Positions 7,950-16,270 of a DNA stretch of 26,259 bases are shown here, piece by piece; position 1 is the first letter of the stretch; every line of letters begins with the position of its first letter. The notes under the pieces were generated by a model that was not told the DNA's origin, did no database searches, and worked only from the letters and a program-made list of their open reading frames with translations. The position numbers and the translations under genes are program-made. Origin of the DNA: a virus; the IMG/VR virus record IMGVR_UViG_3300033571_009674, positions 1-26,259 of that record; one strand, 5' to 3'.

Positions 7950-9518
7950 TTAGAGCATGAAGAAAGGCATAGGCTCAATTATGTCTTCGAGGCTGTTCTT
8001 CATAGTGTAATCAATTTGGCTGTCAAAACTCTGTAACAGCATGGCCATACGCACCACTAAAACTAAGGCCATAACTAGGTCATCAGTTTCACCTGGTTTT
8101 GCCGCAAAGCTGGACCCGTGTGCTACAAACGTTTTCAACTCTGATATAAGAGGCTTACTAACAATGGTCATGCGTTTGCTTTCAATTAGATTTTTAAGTT
8201 TGGCGCAAGCTGAAATTTTAGTTGAGTTTGTGGTATTAAACCCCCTACGATATCTACGACCACTGCCCACACGTTTGGGCTCACTTAGAAAAATACCTTT
8301 GATATTTTCTTCGCCAATTTCGCTGATGCTGATCAAGGCTGCTTCACCCACAGTGTTATTTTCAACGCTATAGTAAATGTTAGTCTGTGACACAGTTTCA
8401 TTTAAGTAACGGATGATTTCTGTTAGAATACCCACTTGCTGTTGGATAGGTGTGCGATTGTGTTGCCACTCTCCTATTTGCCTAAATGTAGGCAATTCAA
8501 ATATCTGAATACCTGCAGGATCACCGCCAGTACCTAGGCTAGGATCTAAGGCTACAACATAGGTACACTGTGCCTCTGGACGTTTGTACCAACGCACCTG
8601 TCCTTGTCGTTCCATAGGATCTATACCTTCTAATTCTATTAGATGACCAGGATTTATCAAGGTTTCGTCCCAGATGATGAATTCACAGTCCATCTCACGG
8701 CGGAAACGTTCATCACCTAGCTGTGCTCTTTGCTGTACTGCCCATGCTTCATCGCGATCTGGATGTTCATTCCAATAAGAGCGGAACGCTTTAAACCCGT
8801 TAATGCCGATTTCCGTAGGATTACCAAACTCATCAAAACACTTGTTAGCGCCTTTCCATAGAGTAGCAAACTGATCTTCGTCGCTGTTAGGGGTTGAAGT
8901 AATAATACACTTACCACCAGTGGCTAAGGTTGGGCTAATAGAAGTCCAAAACTCACGACCGATAGTGGGACGGACGAACGCAAACTCATCTGCGTATAAT
9001 AGAGATATTGACATACCTCGACCAGTGTTTTCAGTGGTTGTAGCTGATATAATCCTACTACCGTTGTCAAAGTCAATGCTACCTTTGTTATAACTCACAG
9101 CACCAGCACGTATAAAGTCCGGCACGCTTTCATAAGCGTAACGGATACGTTGCATGATTTCTTGTGAGCCCGTGTATTTGTGTGCGGCAATTAGGATGGT
9201 GCTGTCGGCAACAAACATAGCGTACCATAACAAGTAACCAGCGGCACTAGTAGACTTACCTGTTTGCCGAGGCATTAGTGAAATGCTGAAGCGATAATTA
9301 TGATATGTGTGTATCAAGCGTTTCTGATAATCAAATGGTTCATACAGCATACGTCCACGAGTAGGATGTTGTATGTAGAAGTAGTTACTCATAAAGTATT
9401 CAGGTCCTGTGATAGGGTCTGCGCACTTTGCGAATTCTCTTAATTGTTCTTCGGTGAAACTCTCGCGGGTATGAGGTTTCTTTACGAGAACTGAATCTGT
9501 ACCTTTTGCTGTCGCCAT
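7950..9518 (-). CDS. 17: Terminase large subunit (gp17-like)
   Basis: This is the 522-residue DNA packaging motor ATPase and headful nuclease. The Walker A-type motif PRQTGKST is at residues 83-90, the Walker B strand with catalytic glutamate in LLYADEFA at 173-180, and the coupling motif STP at 208-210. The C-terminal RuvC-like nuclease has D325 in VVALDPSLGTGGD, E386 in YYSVENN and D479/D480 in ETDDLVMAL. The length is somewhat under T4 gp17 (610). No Shine-Dalgarno is obvious at the start. The small subunit gp16 is not adjacent: six other genes, about 5.3 kb, lie between the two. Confidence 0.96.
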   Translation of the reverse strand: MATAKGTDSVLVKKPHTRESFTEEQLREFAKCADPITGPEYFMSNYFYIQHPTRGRMLYEPFDYQKRLIHTYHNYRFSISLMPRQTGKSTSAAGYLLWYAMFVADSTILIAAHKYTGSQEIMQRIRYAYESVPDFIRAGAVSYNKGSIDFDNGSRIISATTTENTGRGMSISLLYADEFAFVRPTIGREFWTSISPTLATGGKCIITSTPNSDEDQFATLWKGANKCFDEFGNPTEIGINGFKAFRSYWNEHPDRDEAWAVQQRAQLGDERFRREMDCEFIIWDETLINPGHLIELEGIDPMERQGQVRWYKRPEAQCTYVVALDPSLGTGGDPAGIQIFELPTFRQIGEWQHNRTPIQQQVGILTEIIRYLNETVSQTNIYYSVENNTVGEAALISISEIGEENIKGIFLSEPKRVGSGRRYRRGFNTTNSTKISACAKLKNLIESKRMTIVSKPLISELKTFVAHGSSFAAKPGETDDLVMALVLVVRMAMLLQSFDSQIDYTMKNSLEDIIEPMPFFML

Positions 9519-9554
9519 ATTATTACTTATGTTGGAAGTGTTTGGGTACTACAA

Positions 9555-9782
9555 TTACCAGGGTTTTTCGCCTGTTAGATATGGTTTTGAGAACCACAAT
9601 TGGAACCATTCTGAGGTTCCAGGTTGGATATTATTATTGTTTTGATATTGTATTTTTTCGTTGGCTGTAATACTCATGTTACTGCCTTCTGTGCTGACTG
9701 TGCCTTGACCTTTGTATTCCTGTAGGCGTCCTATATTTTGTGTAATACCAGCTAATTGTTTTATTTCTTCGATACTATCCAT
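9555..9782 (-). CDS. Small hypothetical protein with LAGI motif
   Basis: This 75-residue protein begins MDSIEEIKQLAGITQNIGRLQEY and ends SEWFQLWFSKPYLTGEKPW, an aromatic-rich tail. The LAGI segment matches LAGL motifs in the 727- and 1224-residue proteins nearby. The ATG follows the stop of the upstream gene directly (TAAATG), so translation is probably coupled. No function is recognised. Location just before terminase suggests a head or packaging accessory. Confidence 0.65.
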   Translation of the reverse strand: MDSIEEIKQLAGITQNIGRLQEYKGQGTVSTEGSNMSITANEKIQYQNNNNIQPGTSEWFQLWFSKPYLTGEKPW

Positions 9783-10148
9783 TTATACACCGTATTTGTT
9801 ACGTTTAGGTTTAGCAACTGGGCTGACTTTATTAATTTTTTCTAATTCTTCACTGCCTTTTTCGCTGTGTTTTCTTATCTTTAATCCAAATTCTTTACGT
9901 GCATGATCGATGATTTCTTGATCAGCATCACTATATCCAACCGTTGTAAATTCACTACCTATTGGGCCTAGGGGATCAACTACATCGATAGGACTTCTAG
10001 CCAACGCCATACCAAATCTATAGGCTACATAAGGATGTGAATTATTATCTAAATATGGATAACTATCTACGTTTGATAGAGATTGGCGAGTTGACTTACG
10101 AAACTTGCCTCTTTCTAATACTTCTGTGATAATCTCATTAATCTTCAT
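9783..10148 (-). CDS. Hypothetical protein with capsid-targeting-like N-terminus
   Basis: This 121-residue protein starts MKINEIITEVLERGKF, close in shape to T4 internal-head-protein targeting peptides (MKTYQEFI[AT]E). It has a predicted gp21-type cleavage point ITE|V. The centre holds a conserved-looking HPYVAYRFGMALARSP segment and the C-terminus is lysine-rich. It overlaps the upstream gene by four bases (ATGA). No enzyme motif is present. A role as an internal or injected head protein is inferred only from the N-terminus and context. Confidence 0.7.
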   Translation of the reverse strand: MKINEIITEVLERGKFRKSTRQSLSNVDSYPYLDNNSHPYVAYRFGMALARSPIDVVDPLGPIGSEFTTVGYSDADQEIIDHARKEFGLKIRKHSEKGSEELEKINKVSPVAKPKRNKYGV

Positions 10149-10471
10149 ATACCAATTTCTTCGTCATCGTCGTCTTCTTGACTGTCACTTAACATGCTGC
10201 GTAGACTAGGAATACTACCTGGTTGGCGGCGATCATCAATAAAACTTTCTAGGTGTGGTGTTAGATAACTACGGATCTGACCTGCGAAAGGACCTGGAAG
10301 ATCACGACCAAAACGTGCTAGATCGTTAGCAATACCAACAGCTTGATTGAGATGTTCTTCAAGTTGATCTAACATATCGCTAAGATGCACAGCATCTACA
10401 GCATCTTCATTGATAGGTTTGCCTTCTTGTATGGCATCCATCAACTCAATAAATTCGCGTAGTTCTTTCAT
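10145..10471 (-). CDS. Hypothetical protein, acidic C-terminus
   Basis: This 108-residue protein begins MKELREFIELMDAIQEGKPI and ends in an acidic tail containing DDDDEEIG. The N-terminal helix resembles the targeting peptides of neighbouring genes, with IQE|G as a possible protease site. The centre is predicted helical. The start lies one base after the stop of the 1224-residue gene, with AAAGG upstream. Function is unknown. Confidence 0.65.
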   Translation of the reverse strand: MKELREFIELMDAIQEGKPINEDAVDAVHLSDMLDQLEEHLNQAVGIANDLARFGRDLPGPFAGQIRSYLTPHLESFIDDRRQPGSIPSLRSMLSDSQEDDDDEEIGI

Positions 10472-10472
10472 G

Positions 10473-13400
10473 TTAGGCCTTTAGATCGTTGATCATAGTT
10501 TCGTATGCACGCCATAGTTGTTCTTCTTTGGCTTCTGCAACTGCCATTGGATTGTCACCAGGATATTCTTTCTTGTATTGTTTCTTAGCACGATTTAGAT
10601 CACCACCTGCCGGAATAGCCGCATCTGTTCCTGCTACTTCTTCGCGTGGCGAGTTTGTATACTCGATATCACGTTCTTTAGGGCCTTCTTCTGCGACGAT
10701 TTCTTCAGCCACGGCTGGTTGTGCTTGGATAGCAACCATTGGCATACCACTTAACTTACGGATTAGATTAACCACATCTTCTTCACCGTTAGCTGATACG
10801 TTAATGTTGATATCTTCTTTTACTGTGTATTTTTTACCGTCCACTTCAAACTCCTTTTTCCCTTCAGCGCGAGCTTTAGCTAAGGCGCCTGAGAATTCGT
10901 TACCTTCACCTATTTCTTCTTCTTCTAAGCCAGTCGCGCTATTAAACGCATCACGGGCTGCACTACCTAATTTAGCACCGGTAGCCGCGGCTTGTGGACT
11001 TTTACCTACAAGTGCACCTGCTACTCCGCCCATTGCAGCACCTAATGCATCTTCATCCATAGTATCTTCAATCGGAGTAGTATCAACACCAGCGGCTGCT
11101 AAGAACATTTCCTTTTTAAATCTTGGATTTTGTTCTTTGAATATATCTGCATGATACATAGCTAGCTCTGTTCTTTTAGCTATATCTGGGATTGATTGTA
11201 ATAGATCAGCTACCATACGGAAATCTTTGCGTGTTGCAGCTTCATTCAATTCATCTTCTGTGCAACCCATACCCTCATCCATAGCTTTTTCATCTTCACA
11301 GCAACAAGGGTCAGCATTGCATTTTGGACAACCTGCATAGGTCAATGGACTTGCTGAATCACCCGGTACCATTGGATTATAGTTTTCACGTGTTAACCCA
11401 GCTAGGCGAGCAATCTCATCTAGTTCTTGCACTGCATCTAACACAGGTTCTTCACTGACGAAACTGTTCATTGGTGCGCCACATTCCATAGCTTCTTTTT
11501 CCTTGCTAGCACAGAAATGGCTGTATGATGAAGCACAGTCACTGATAAAATCTTCATCATAATGAACTAACCAACGAGCAGCTTTTGGTGTCATTTTCAT
11601 TTCAATCAATTCATCATAAACTGCTTTTACGAATGCTTCTGAATTGCAATCCAGGTGTGGTTGTTCATCACATAGGATGCGACCAACTGTTTCATAAGTG
11701 TATTCACTGCTTTCGTGATTACGGCTTTCTGCAATTTTGTGTCCTCTTATCGCGGCAACTTCTTTGCCTGTGTAACCATGTGGTTTAGCTACGTTATCCC
11801 AATCTGCTGATGTAAAATCTTTCTTAGATTTGTAACCTTTTTTATCAGCTATCTTCTGTAAATCATGTGTTACTTTGTCAGCTGCTTTACCTTCTTCTAC
11901 TTGGCCTTTGTTATGCGCTTTCCAAGCAGTAGCATAAGCGATACCTTTTTCTTTCTTAGTTAGTTTTCCGTCTTTAGCATAACCTTTCTTGATATGTTTA
12001 ACCATGCGTTCTGCTTTAGCACCTGGGGGTGCTACTTCATCGACTTTCTTAGGTGGTTGATTAAAAGATGAAGAGTGACGTACACCGTATTCATCATAGT
12101 CGTCGCTACTAAACGGTTTAGCTTTTTTTTCTTTAGCAGCTTTTTTCAATGGTTCTGTTTTGTTGCCATCTTTGTCGAGATCGATATAGTCTGGCTTAGC
12201 TGATTCATCCATTTTATCATGTTTAGCACGGATCATAGCCATCTTCTCTTTGCTTGCGCCTTCGCGACCTGCTTTTTGTAGAGCTTTCATACCTTCTTTA
12301 CCGTATTTCTTTTTGCCTAGATATGCTTGTAGACCACTTTCTTCAACTTCTTCACTTTCGTTAGCACGTAATTTCTTAAGCACAGCACCAGCTACTTTCT
12401 CACCACGTTCCTTACTACCATAACGTTCGCCTGCTGATTTAGCGATCTTAGCGAATGCTTTACCTGGTTTACCAATATCTTTACCTGCACGTGCAGCCTT
12501 AGCTGAATAACTTACTTCATCTAAGTCATCTTTGTCTTCATCATCTTTTTGTGCAGAGCCACCGTAAGCACGACCTTTAACAACACGTGAGGATGATTTA
12601 CTATCATAATCATCTTTCTCAGCACGTTCATCTTCTTGTTTGTCTTTAAGTGCTTGTAGGCGTTTACGTTTAGCTACAGCATCACTATCTGGTTTTGCTG
12701 GCTCTTCGTCTTTAGCATCTTTAGCGGCCTTCTTCATCGGCTCTTCGGTATCGCCATCTTTGTCAAGATCTAAGAAGTCTGGCTTGGCATCTTCTCTGAA
12801 GTTAGCAAATCTCTCCATTAGATTTTCTGCTAGTTGTTTTACGTTTTTCATGCTTGTGGTTCCTAAGTTTTCTTCTAATTGGCTATCGCTACGTTGATAA
12901 GGATGAGACTGAGTAGCCGCATACGCTTGATCAAATTCTGGTGAATTGGGGTCTAGTCTAGGATCATAACGTGGATCCTCTGGTGGTGCTGGTTCTAATT
13001 TAAACTGGTCTCTATTGACATCACGCATACGTGCTTTAAATTTTGGATTCTTTTTAGCATATTCTGGGAATTGTTGAATCAATTTTTTTACTTTTGGCGT
13101 CATTAATAATTGCACTACGCTGTCATAGTTTGACATCACTGTTTCAATACGTGCCATTTTACGATCTTGATTCTGATCTGCTGTAAGGTCTGTTAATAGA
13201 CCATATAGTTGATAATCATAAAGAGGTAATGGTTTACCACCAAAATCCAATGTTATTTTTTCCTGTGCATTTTGGAATGCTTTGAGTGCTGAATTATAAT
13301 TAATTAGCCCTAGATCAGGATCATTCTCTTTGTATTCTCTTAACATTTTTAATTTACTCTCTTTGTTTTCATTTTGTCCAACGGCTCTAGCTACAGGTGT

Positions 13401-14147
13401 ATATGACATTGGGTCATTTGCAGCTGTTGGTATTTCCGCTCTACCACCGCCTGCAGATCTACCACCGCCTGCAGATGATTTTCCTGATTGTTTTTTGCCA
13501 GGGAGTCGATAGATATCAGCAGTTGGTTGTTGCGGTGTAGCCACTATTGCGTTTGGTTGTTGTGGTGCTTTTTGTACAGCAGCCACTGCCGCATCATGAT
13601 CTTTTTCAATTTGTTGGGCCGCTTTGGCGGCAGCTTGATCTTGTGCTGTGATCTGGCCAGAAGCTATCTTATCATTGACAGCGCGGAATCTCTGATCAGT
13701 CGCAGTGATTACTTTCTGCATGGCATCTTGATTAGCCTGTGTTTTTGCCAGCATATTTTGTAATTGTTCAATCTTTTGTCTATCAACCACGTCAGCCTTT
13801 TCAGCCTGTTCTAGTTCTTTTTCTAGTTTACTCGTATAACTAACTATCGCTTCAAAATCATTTAGTTCAGGTTTGATAAACTTGGCAGCAGTTGCTAATC
13901 TTGCCACATCAGGATCAGCACTTTTAGTTAAGTCAGTAGCAGGAATCACTGCTTCTGGTTCTTTGCGTTTAGATTTGCCTTTGGCTTCTTTAAAGCCCAT
14001 ATAGCGTTCTTCAAGTTGTGTGACAGCAGACATGATATCACCGCGAGGATCTACGCTTTCGTAGATGGGTTCAGCGATTGATTGAGGATTCTCTTTAGGT
14101 ACTAGACCGTTGAGTTTTCCTAAGATATCATATATATTGTCGCTCAT
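10473..14147 (-). CDS. 1224-residue modular protein, putative internal virion protein
   Basis: This is a very long, charged, low-complexity protein built from short modules. From the N-terminus it shows a coiled-coil-like Lys/Glu/Gln region and two tandem SAGGGR units. An internal MKNVKQLAENLMERF segment resembles a capsid-targeting peptide. Two EF-hand-like loops DLDKDGD and DLDKDGN are each followed by EPxKKAAK. Lys-rich segments include SYSAKAARAGKDIGKPGK and AERMVKHIKKGYAKDGK. A LDEIARLAGL motif precedes a cysteine cluster CPKCNADPCCCE. Near the end, a glycine-zipper stretch GAAMGGVAGALVG could insert in membranes. No catalytic motif is recognised. It begins 11 bases after the upstream gene with AAAGG as Shine-Dalgarno. 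A packaged or ejected head protein is an inference. Confidence 0.7.
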   Translation of the reverse strand: MSDNIYDILGKLNGLVPKENPQSIAEPIYESVDPRGDIMSAVTQLEERYMGFKEAKGKSKRKEPEAVIPATDLTKSADPDVARLATAAKFIKPELNDFEAIVSYTSKLEKELEQAEKADVVDRQKIEQLQNMLAKTQANQDAMQKVITATDQRFRAVNDKIASGQITAQDQAAAKAAQQIEKDHDAAVAAVQKAPQQPNAIVATPQQPTADIYRLPGKKQSGKSSAGGGRSAGGGRAEIPTAANDPMSYTPVARAVGQNENKESKLKMLREYKENDPDLGLINYNSALKAFQNAQEKITLDFGGKPLPLYDYQLYGLLTDLTADQNQDRKMARIETVMSNYDSVVQLLMTPKVKKLIQQFPEYAKKNPKFKARMRDVNRDQFKLEPAPPEDPRYDPRLDPNSPEFDQAYAATQSHPYQRSDSQLEENLGTTSMKNVKQLAENLMERFANFREDAKPDFLDLDKDGDTEEPMKKAAKDAKDEEPAKPDSDAVAKRKRLQALKDKQEDERAEKDDYDSKSSSRVVKGRAYGGSAQKDDEDKDDLDEVSYSAKAARAGKDIGKPGKAFAKIAKSAGERYGSKERGEKVAGAVLKKLRANESEEVEESGLQAYLGKKKYGKEGMKALQKAGREGASKEKMAMIRAKHDKMDESAKPDYIDLDKDGNKTEPLKKAAKEKKAKPFSSDDYDEYGVRHSSSFNQPPKKVDEVAPPGAKAERMVKHIKKGYAKDGKLTKKEKGIAYATAWKAHNKGQVEEGKAADKVTHDLQKIADKKGYKSKKDFTSADWDNVAKPHGYTGKEVAAIRGHKIAESRNHESSEYTYETVGRILCDEQPHLDCNSEAFVKAVYDELIEMKMTPKAARWLVHYDEDFISDCASSYSHFCASKEKEAMECGAPMNSFVSEEPVLDAVQELDEIARLAGLTRENYNPMVPGDSASPLTYAGCPKCNADPCCCEDEKAMDEGMGCTEDELNEAATRKDFRMVADLLQSIPDIAKRTELAMYHADIFKEQNPRFKKEMFLAAAGVDTTPIEDTMDEDALGAAMGGVAGALVGKSPQAAATGAKLGSAARDAFNSATGLEEEEIGEGNEFSGALAKARAEGKKEFEVDGKKYTVKEDININVSANGEEDVVNLIRKLSGMPMVAIQAQPAVAEEIVAEEGPKERDIEYTNSPREEVAGTDAAIPAGGDLNRAKKQYKKEYPGDNPMAVAEAKEEQLWRAYETMINDLKA
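12140..12194 (-). repeat. EF-hand-like repeat unit 2 in the 1224-residue protein
   Basis: Encodes KPDYIDLDKDGNKTEPLKKA, a near copy of unit 1 at 12729-12783. The Asp positions of DxDxDG match a calcium-binding loop. Confidence 0.6.
12729..12783 (-). repeat. EF-hand-like repeat unit 1 in the 1224-residue protein
   Basis: Encodes KPDFLDLDKDGDTEEPMKKA. It shares the DxDxDG loop, the EPxKKAAK tail and a preceding AKPD with unit 2, about 590 bases away, so the pair looks like a duplicated module. Confidence 0.6.
13441..13476 (-). repeat. Perfect 18-bp tandem duplication
   Basis: CTACCACCGCCTGCAGAT occurs twice in direct succession (13441-13458 and 13459-13476), in frame. It encodes two copies of SAGGGR within a flexible linker of the 1224-residue protein. 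Confidence 0.9.
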
Positions 14148-14158
14148 TCTATAGACCT

Positions 14159-14761
14159 TTATTTTGGGCTGGGAATCTTATTTTTAGTGCTGCCAACTGG
14201 ACTTAAATCACTAGTTGAAATGTCGTTTAATGTTTTACCATCAGCAGGCTCATTGCCTTCAATTTTTACTTCAGCCGGTTTAATTAATTCTTTAAGAATA
14301 GTTTCTGCACCAGCATAAGCCTTGCTAGCAGCTTTTTGATCTGCATCAGCGGCTGGGTAAGGTTTCGTTAATTCTGCATCACCTTGTTTATATTCTTTAA
14401 TTTCACTTTCGCCATCTACATTCCAACGCCAGATCTCTTCTGGATTATATTTAGGAACTACAACTACTTGTGCAACTGGACAACCTAAACGTTCTGCTAC
14501 GATTGAACGTAATTGTGCATCATTTACTGGATATTTTAATACAGCATCCATCAAGAACACTTCGCAGTTCGAAATGCTTGGAAAATCGATATCATTGGCT
14601 TTGATTGGTAGGCGTTTGGCAGCACTAACGCTTTCTACAGCGTATTGTGCGAGACCAATTTTAAGTCCATCTAACTTGTCCTTGGGATCACAGTTAGCGA
14701 TTTTAATACGGAATTCGTATGTTTTTTGAACTTCTGAAAGATATTGTAAAAAGTTTTTCAT
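14159..14761 (-). CDS. Hypothetical protein with capsid-targeting-like N-terminus
   Basis: This 200-residue protein begins MKNFLQYLSEVQKTYEFRIK, with a possible gp21-type cleavage point LSE|V. A compact alpha/beta region follows (residues about 15-110, ending QVVVVPKYNPEEIWRWN), then an Ala/Lys-rich linker and a Ser/Pro-rich tail. I do not recognise an enzyme family. The start has AGGAAAA upstream and a GATAAATA late box about 20 bases before it, so it likely opens a late transcript containing the 1224-residue gene and terminase. The role is unknown; association with the head is inferred from context. Confidence 0.7.
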   Translation of the reverse strand: MKNFLQYLSEVQKTYEFRIKIANCDPKDKLDGLKIGLAQYAVESVSAAKRLPIKANDIDFPSISNCEVFLMDAVLKYPVNDAQLRSIVAERLGCPVAQVVVVPKYNPEEIWRWNVDGESEIKEYKQGDAELTKPYPAADADQKAASKAYAGAETILKELIKPAEVKIEGNEPADGKTLNDISTSDLSPVGSTKNKIPSPK

Positions 14762-14782
14762 AATAAGTTTTCCTATTATTGT

Positions 14783-14790
14783 TATTTATC
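14783..14790 (-). promoter_or_regulatory. Late box GATAAATA
   Basis: The minus strand reads GATAAATA 21 bases upstream of the start at 14761, with a Shine-Dalgarno between. Spacing fits a T4-type late promoter serving the head block. Confidence 0.55.
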
Positions 14791-14800
14791 AAAAATACTG

Positions 14801-15289
14801 TTATTTTTTGTTAAGAATTTGCTTGAGCAATTCGTTGCGATCTAGTATCACGCCCTTACCATCGGCTGCATCTACTAGTTTTTCGCCATCGTTTTTGGCA
14901 TTTGCTTGGTCTAAACGTGCCTTTTTCAGCTGTAGATCCACCATACGTAGCTTCTTATCTAGCTTGGCTTGCTTGGCTGTAATAGCATGTCCTAGCAGGG
15001 TACCTGCTGTGGCTAGGATGTGTCCGCTGAAGCGTGCTTCAACGTTCATGCCTAGATCAATCAGGTCCTGGAATTTTTCTTTAGCAAGGTCGCTGAGTTC
15101 ATCTAGCTCTCGATCGCTGACATCTAAGTCTGCTACAAATGGCAGTGCCGCATCGATCTTATCAATGGCTTCATCTACTTCCTTGATGATAGCACGATTT
15201 TCTTCGATAGTGTGTTCTACTTGTTGAGGAGTAGCATCTGATTCCTCGCAAGGTGAGAGGTTGAATAATTCTTCTAGTTTCTTTGTCAT
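14801..15289 (-). CDS. 16: Terminase small subunit (gp16-like)
   Basis: This 162-residue, mostly helical protein has the layout of marine T4-like small terminases. An N-terminal KKLEELFNL segment is followed by an acidic helix with DKIDAALPF. The central signature LAKEKFQDLIDLGMNVEARF is followed by LLGHAITAKQAKLDKKLRMVDLQLKKARLD, a coiled-coil-like oligomerisation region. Small terminases recognise DNA and regulate the gp17 motor as ring oligomers. Identification rests on this pattern, not on alignment to T4 gp16, which is very divergent. There is no clear Shine-Dalgarno; a weak GTTAAATA lies seven bases upstream of the ATG. gp4 is directly upstream. Confidence 0.7.
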   Translation of the reverse strand: MTKKLEELFNLSPCEESDATPQQVEHTIEENRAIIKEVDEAIDKIDAALPFVADLDVSDRELDELSDLAKEKFQDLIDLGMNVEARFSGHILATAGTLLGHAITAKQAKLDKKLRMVDLQLKKARLDQANAKNDGEKLVDAADGKGVILDRNELLKQILNKK

Positions 15290-15311
15290 AGTTATGTATT
15301 TAACGAGATTT

Positions 15312-15743
15312 TTATCGTTTAAGATTTTTGAAGATATCGTGTTCGGTGACTACTCTAAAGCGCATATTATTGGCTTTACACCATGCATCAGCAGCAGCCC
15401 ATTTGGCCATGTTAATTGCTACACTGTATTTGTCTTTGACTGACTTAGCACTTTCCATTGTGGTCTGAGCAAGTGGTTTAATTTCAACTACTTCAACATG
15501 TTGCTTTTTACCTGCATCTTGGTACACTATAACAAAATCTGGTACATAAATAGTCTGGCGACCTAGCACAGGGTTAAAATAAGGTATTTGTATGCTTTCA
15601 CTGGCCCATTGAGTTACAGCTGGATTATTATCCGCAAAGCTCATAAAAGCAAATTCCCAACTACTGCGGTATGTAGGTACACGTTTGCCTATGTACTTTT
15701 CGGGGTTTTTAATTGTAAATTTTCCGTTAGCGTATTTGGACAT
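15312..15743 (-). CDS. 4: gp4-like head completion nuclease
   Basis: This 143-residue protein matches T4 gp4 (also called gp50/65), which acts at head completion before tail joining. The signature NPEKYIGKRVPTYRSSWEF near residues 13-31, then DNNPAVTQWASE at 38-49, is diagnostic. A PD-(D/E)xK-type nuclease core is visible: E30, then D69 in VPDFVIVY, then E87 and K89 in EVVEIKP. Length is close to T4 (150). It overlaps the upstream gene by one base (TAATG), so the two are probably co-translated. Confidence 0.88.
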   Translation of the reverse strand: MSKYANGKFTIKNPEKYIGKRVPTYRSSWEFAFMSFADNNPAVTQWASESIQIPYFNPVLGRQTIYVPDFVIVYQDAGKKQHVEVVEIKPLAQTTMESAKSVKDKYSVAINMAKWAAADAWCKANNMRFRVVTEHDIFKNLKR

Positions 15744-16261
15744 TATGCTAAAATTGCGCGACTAATATAGGAACTGACTTGAGGGCTATTGCTAAGTCCC
15801 AGTAGACTTGTGCCTACTCTGTTAAGATTTAGGAACATAGTTAGATAAGCGTCAAGTTCACTAATTTCATTGAATGATGCGCTTGGCCCTGGCTTGGCAT
15901 ATTGTTTACCACTACTAGTCCAAGTGCCTGTTTCTGCATCATACACATCAGTGTCTTGAGCTTCCTGATTCGTAGTTCCTGGATAATAAGCAGGTGCATT
16001 GGCTAAATTGCGTTTACTTAACGTTTGCAGTTGATCAACTACACTCATCGGATCTATGCTCTGTTGTAGAGCTGTAAAAATAACTGCCGCAGCAAGATTA
16101 CGTCCAGTGTCTGCGTTACCTGTAATACTTTGAAAATAGGCAACCACAGCGTCGTTAATCATCGGACTTGTGCTTGTAGGATTATTGTAAAAATTATTAA
16201 AGTAATTAGTAGTTTCAGGATTGTTTGTAGTTTGTCCTGGTAAATTTCCGTTGATTGCCAT
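15743..16261 (-). CDS. Conserved hypothetical virion structural-type protein
   Basis: This 172-residue protein has an Asn/Thr/Pro-rich N-terminus. A helical region DAVVAYFQSITGNADTGRNL is followed by TALQQSIDPMSVVDQLQ. The C-terminal LDAYLTMFLNLNRVGTSLLG then leads to a segment ending YISRAILA. I associate this pattern with structural proteins beside gp4 in marine T4-like phages, but cannot assign a T4 gene number. It does not resemble gp53. It has AAGGAA upstream and starts nine bases after the tail-tube-fold gene. Confidence 0.6.
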   Translation of the reverse strand: MAINGNLPGQTTNNPETTNYFNNFYNNPTSTSPMINDAVVAYFQSITGNADTGRNLAAAVIFTALQQSIDPMSVVDQLQTLSKRNLANAPAYYPGTTNQEAQDTDVYDAETGTWTSSGKQYAKPGPSASFNEISELDAYLTMFLNLNRVGTSLLGLSNSPQVSSYISRAILA

Positions 16262-16270
16262 ATTAGTTCC

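Noticed and set aside
10489-11154. A 221-codon plus-strand open frame
   Set aside because: It is antisense to the 1224-residue gene, is Ser/Ala/Pro-rich as expected for a shadow, and has no ribosome-binding site.
15297-15304. GTTAAATA before gp16 as a late promoter
   Set aside because: It differs from the consensus and is only seven bases from the ATG; too weak to list.
15743-16261. Assignment of the 172-residue protein to baseplate gp53
   Set aside because: Its position near gp4 suggested it, but the sequence lacks any gp53-like N-terminal or central pattern.
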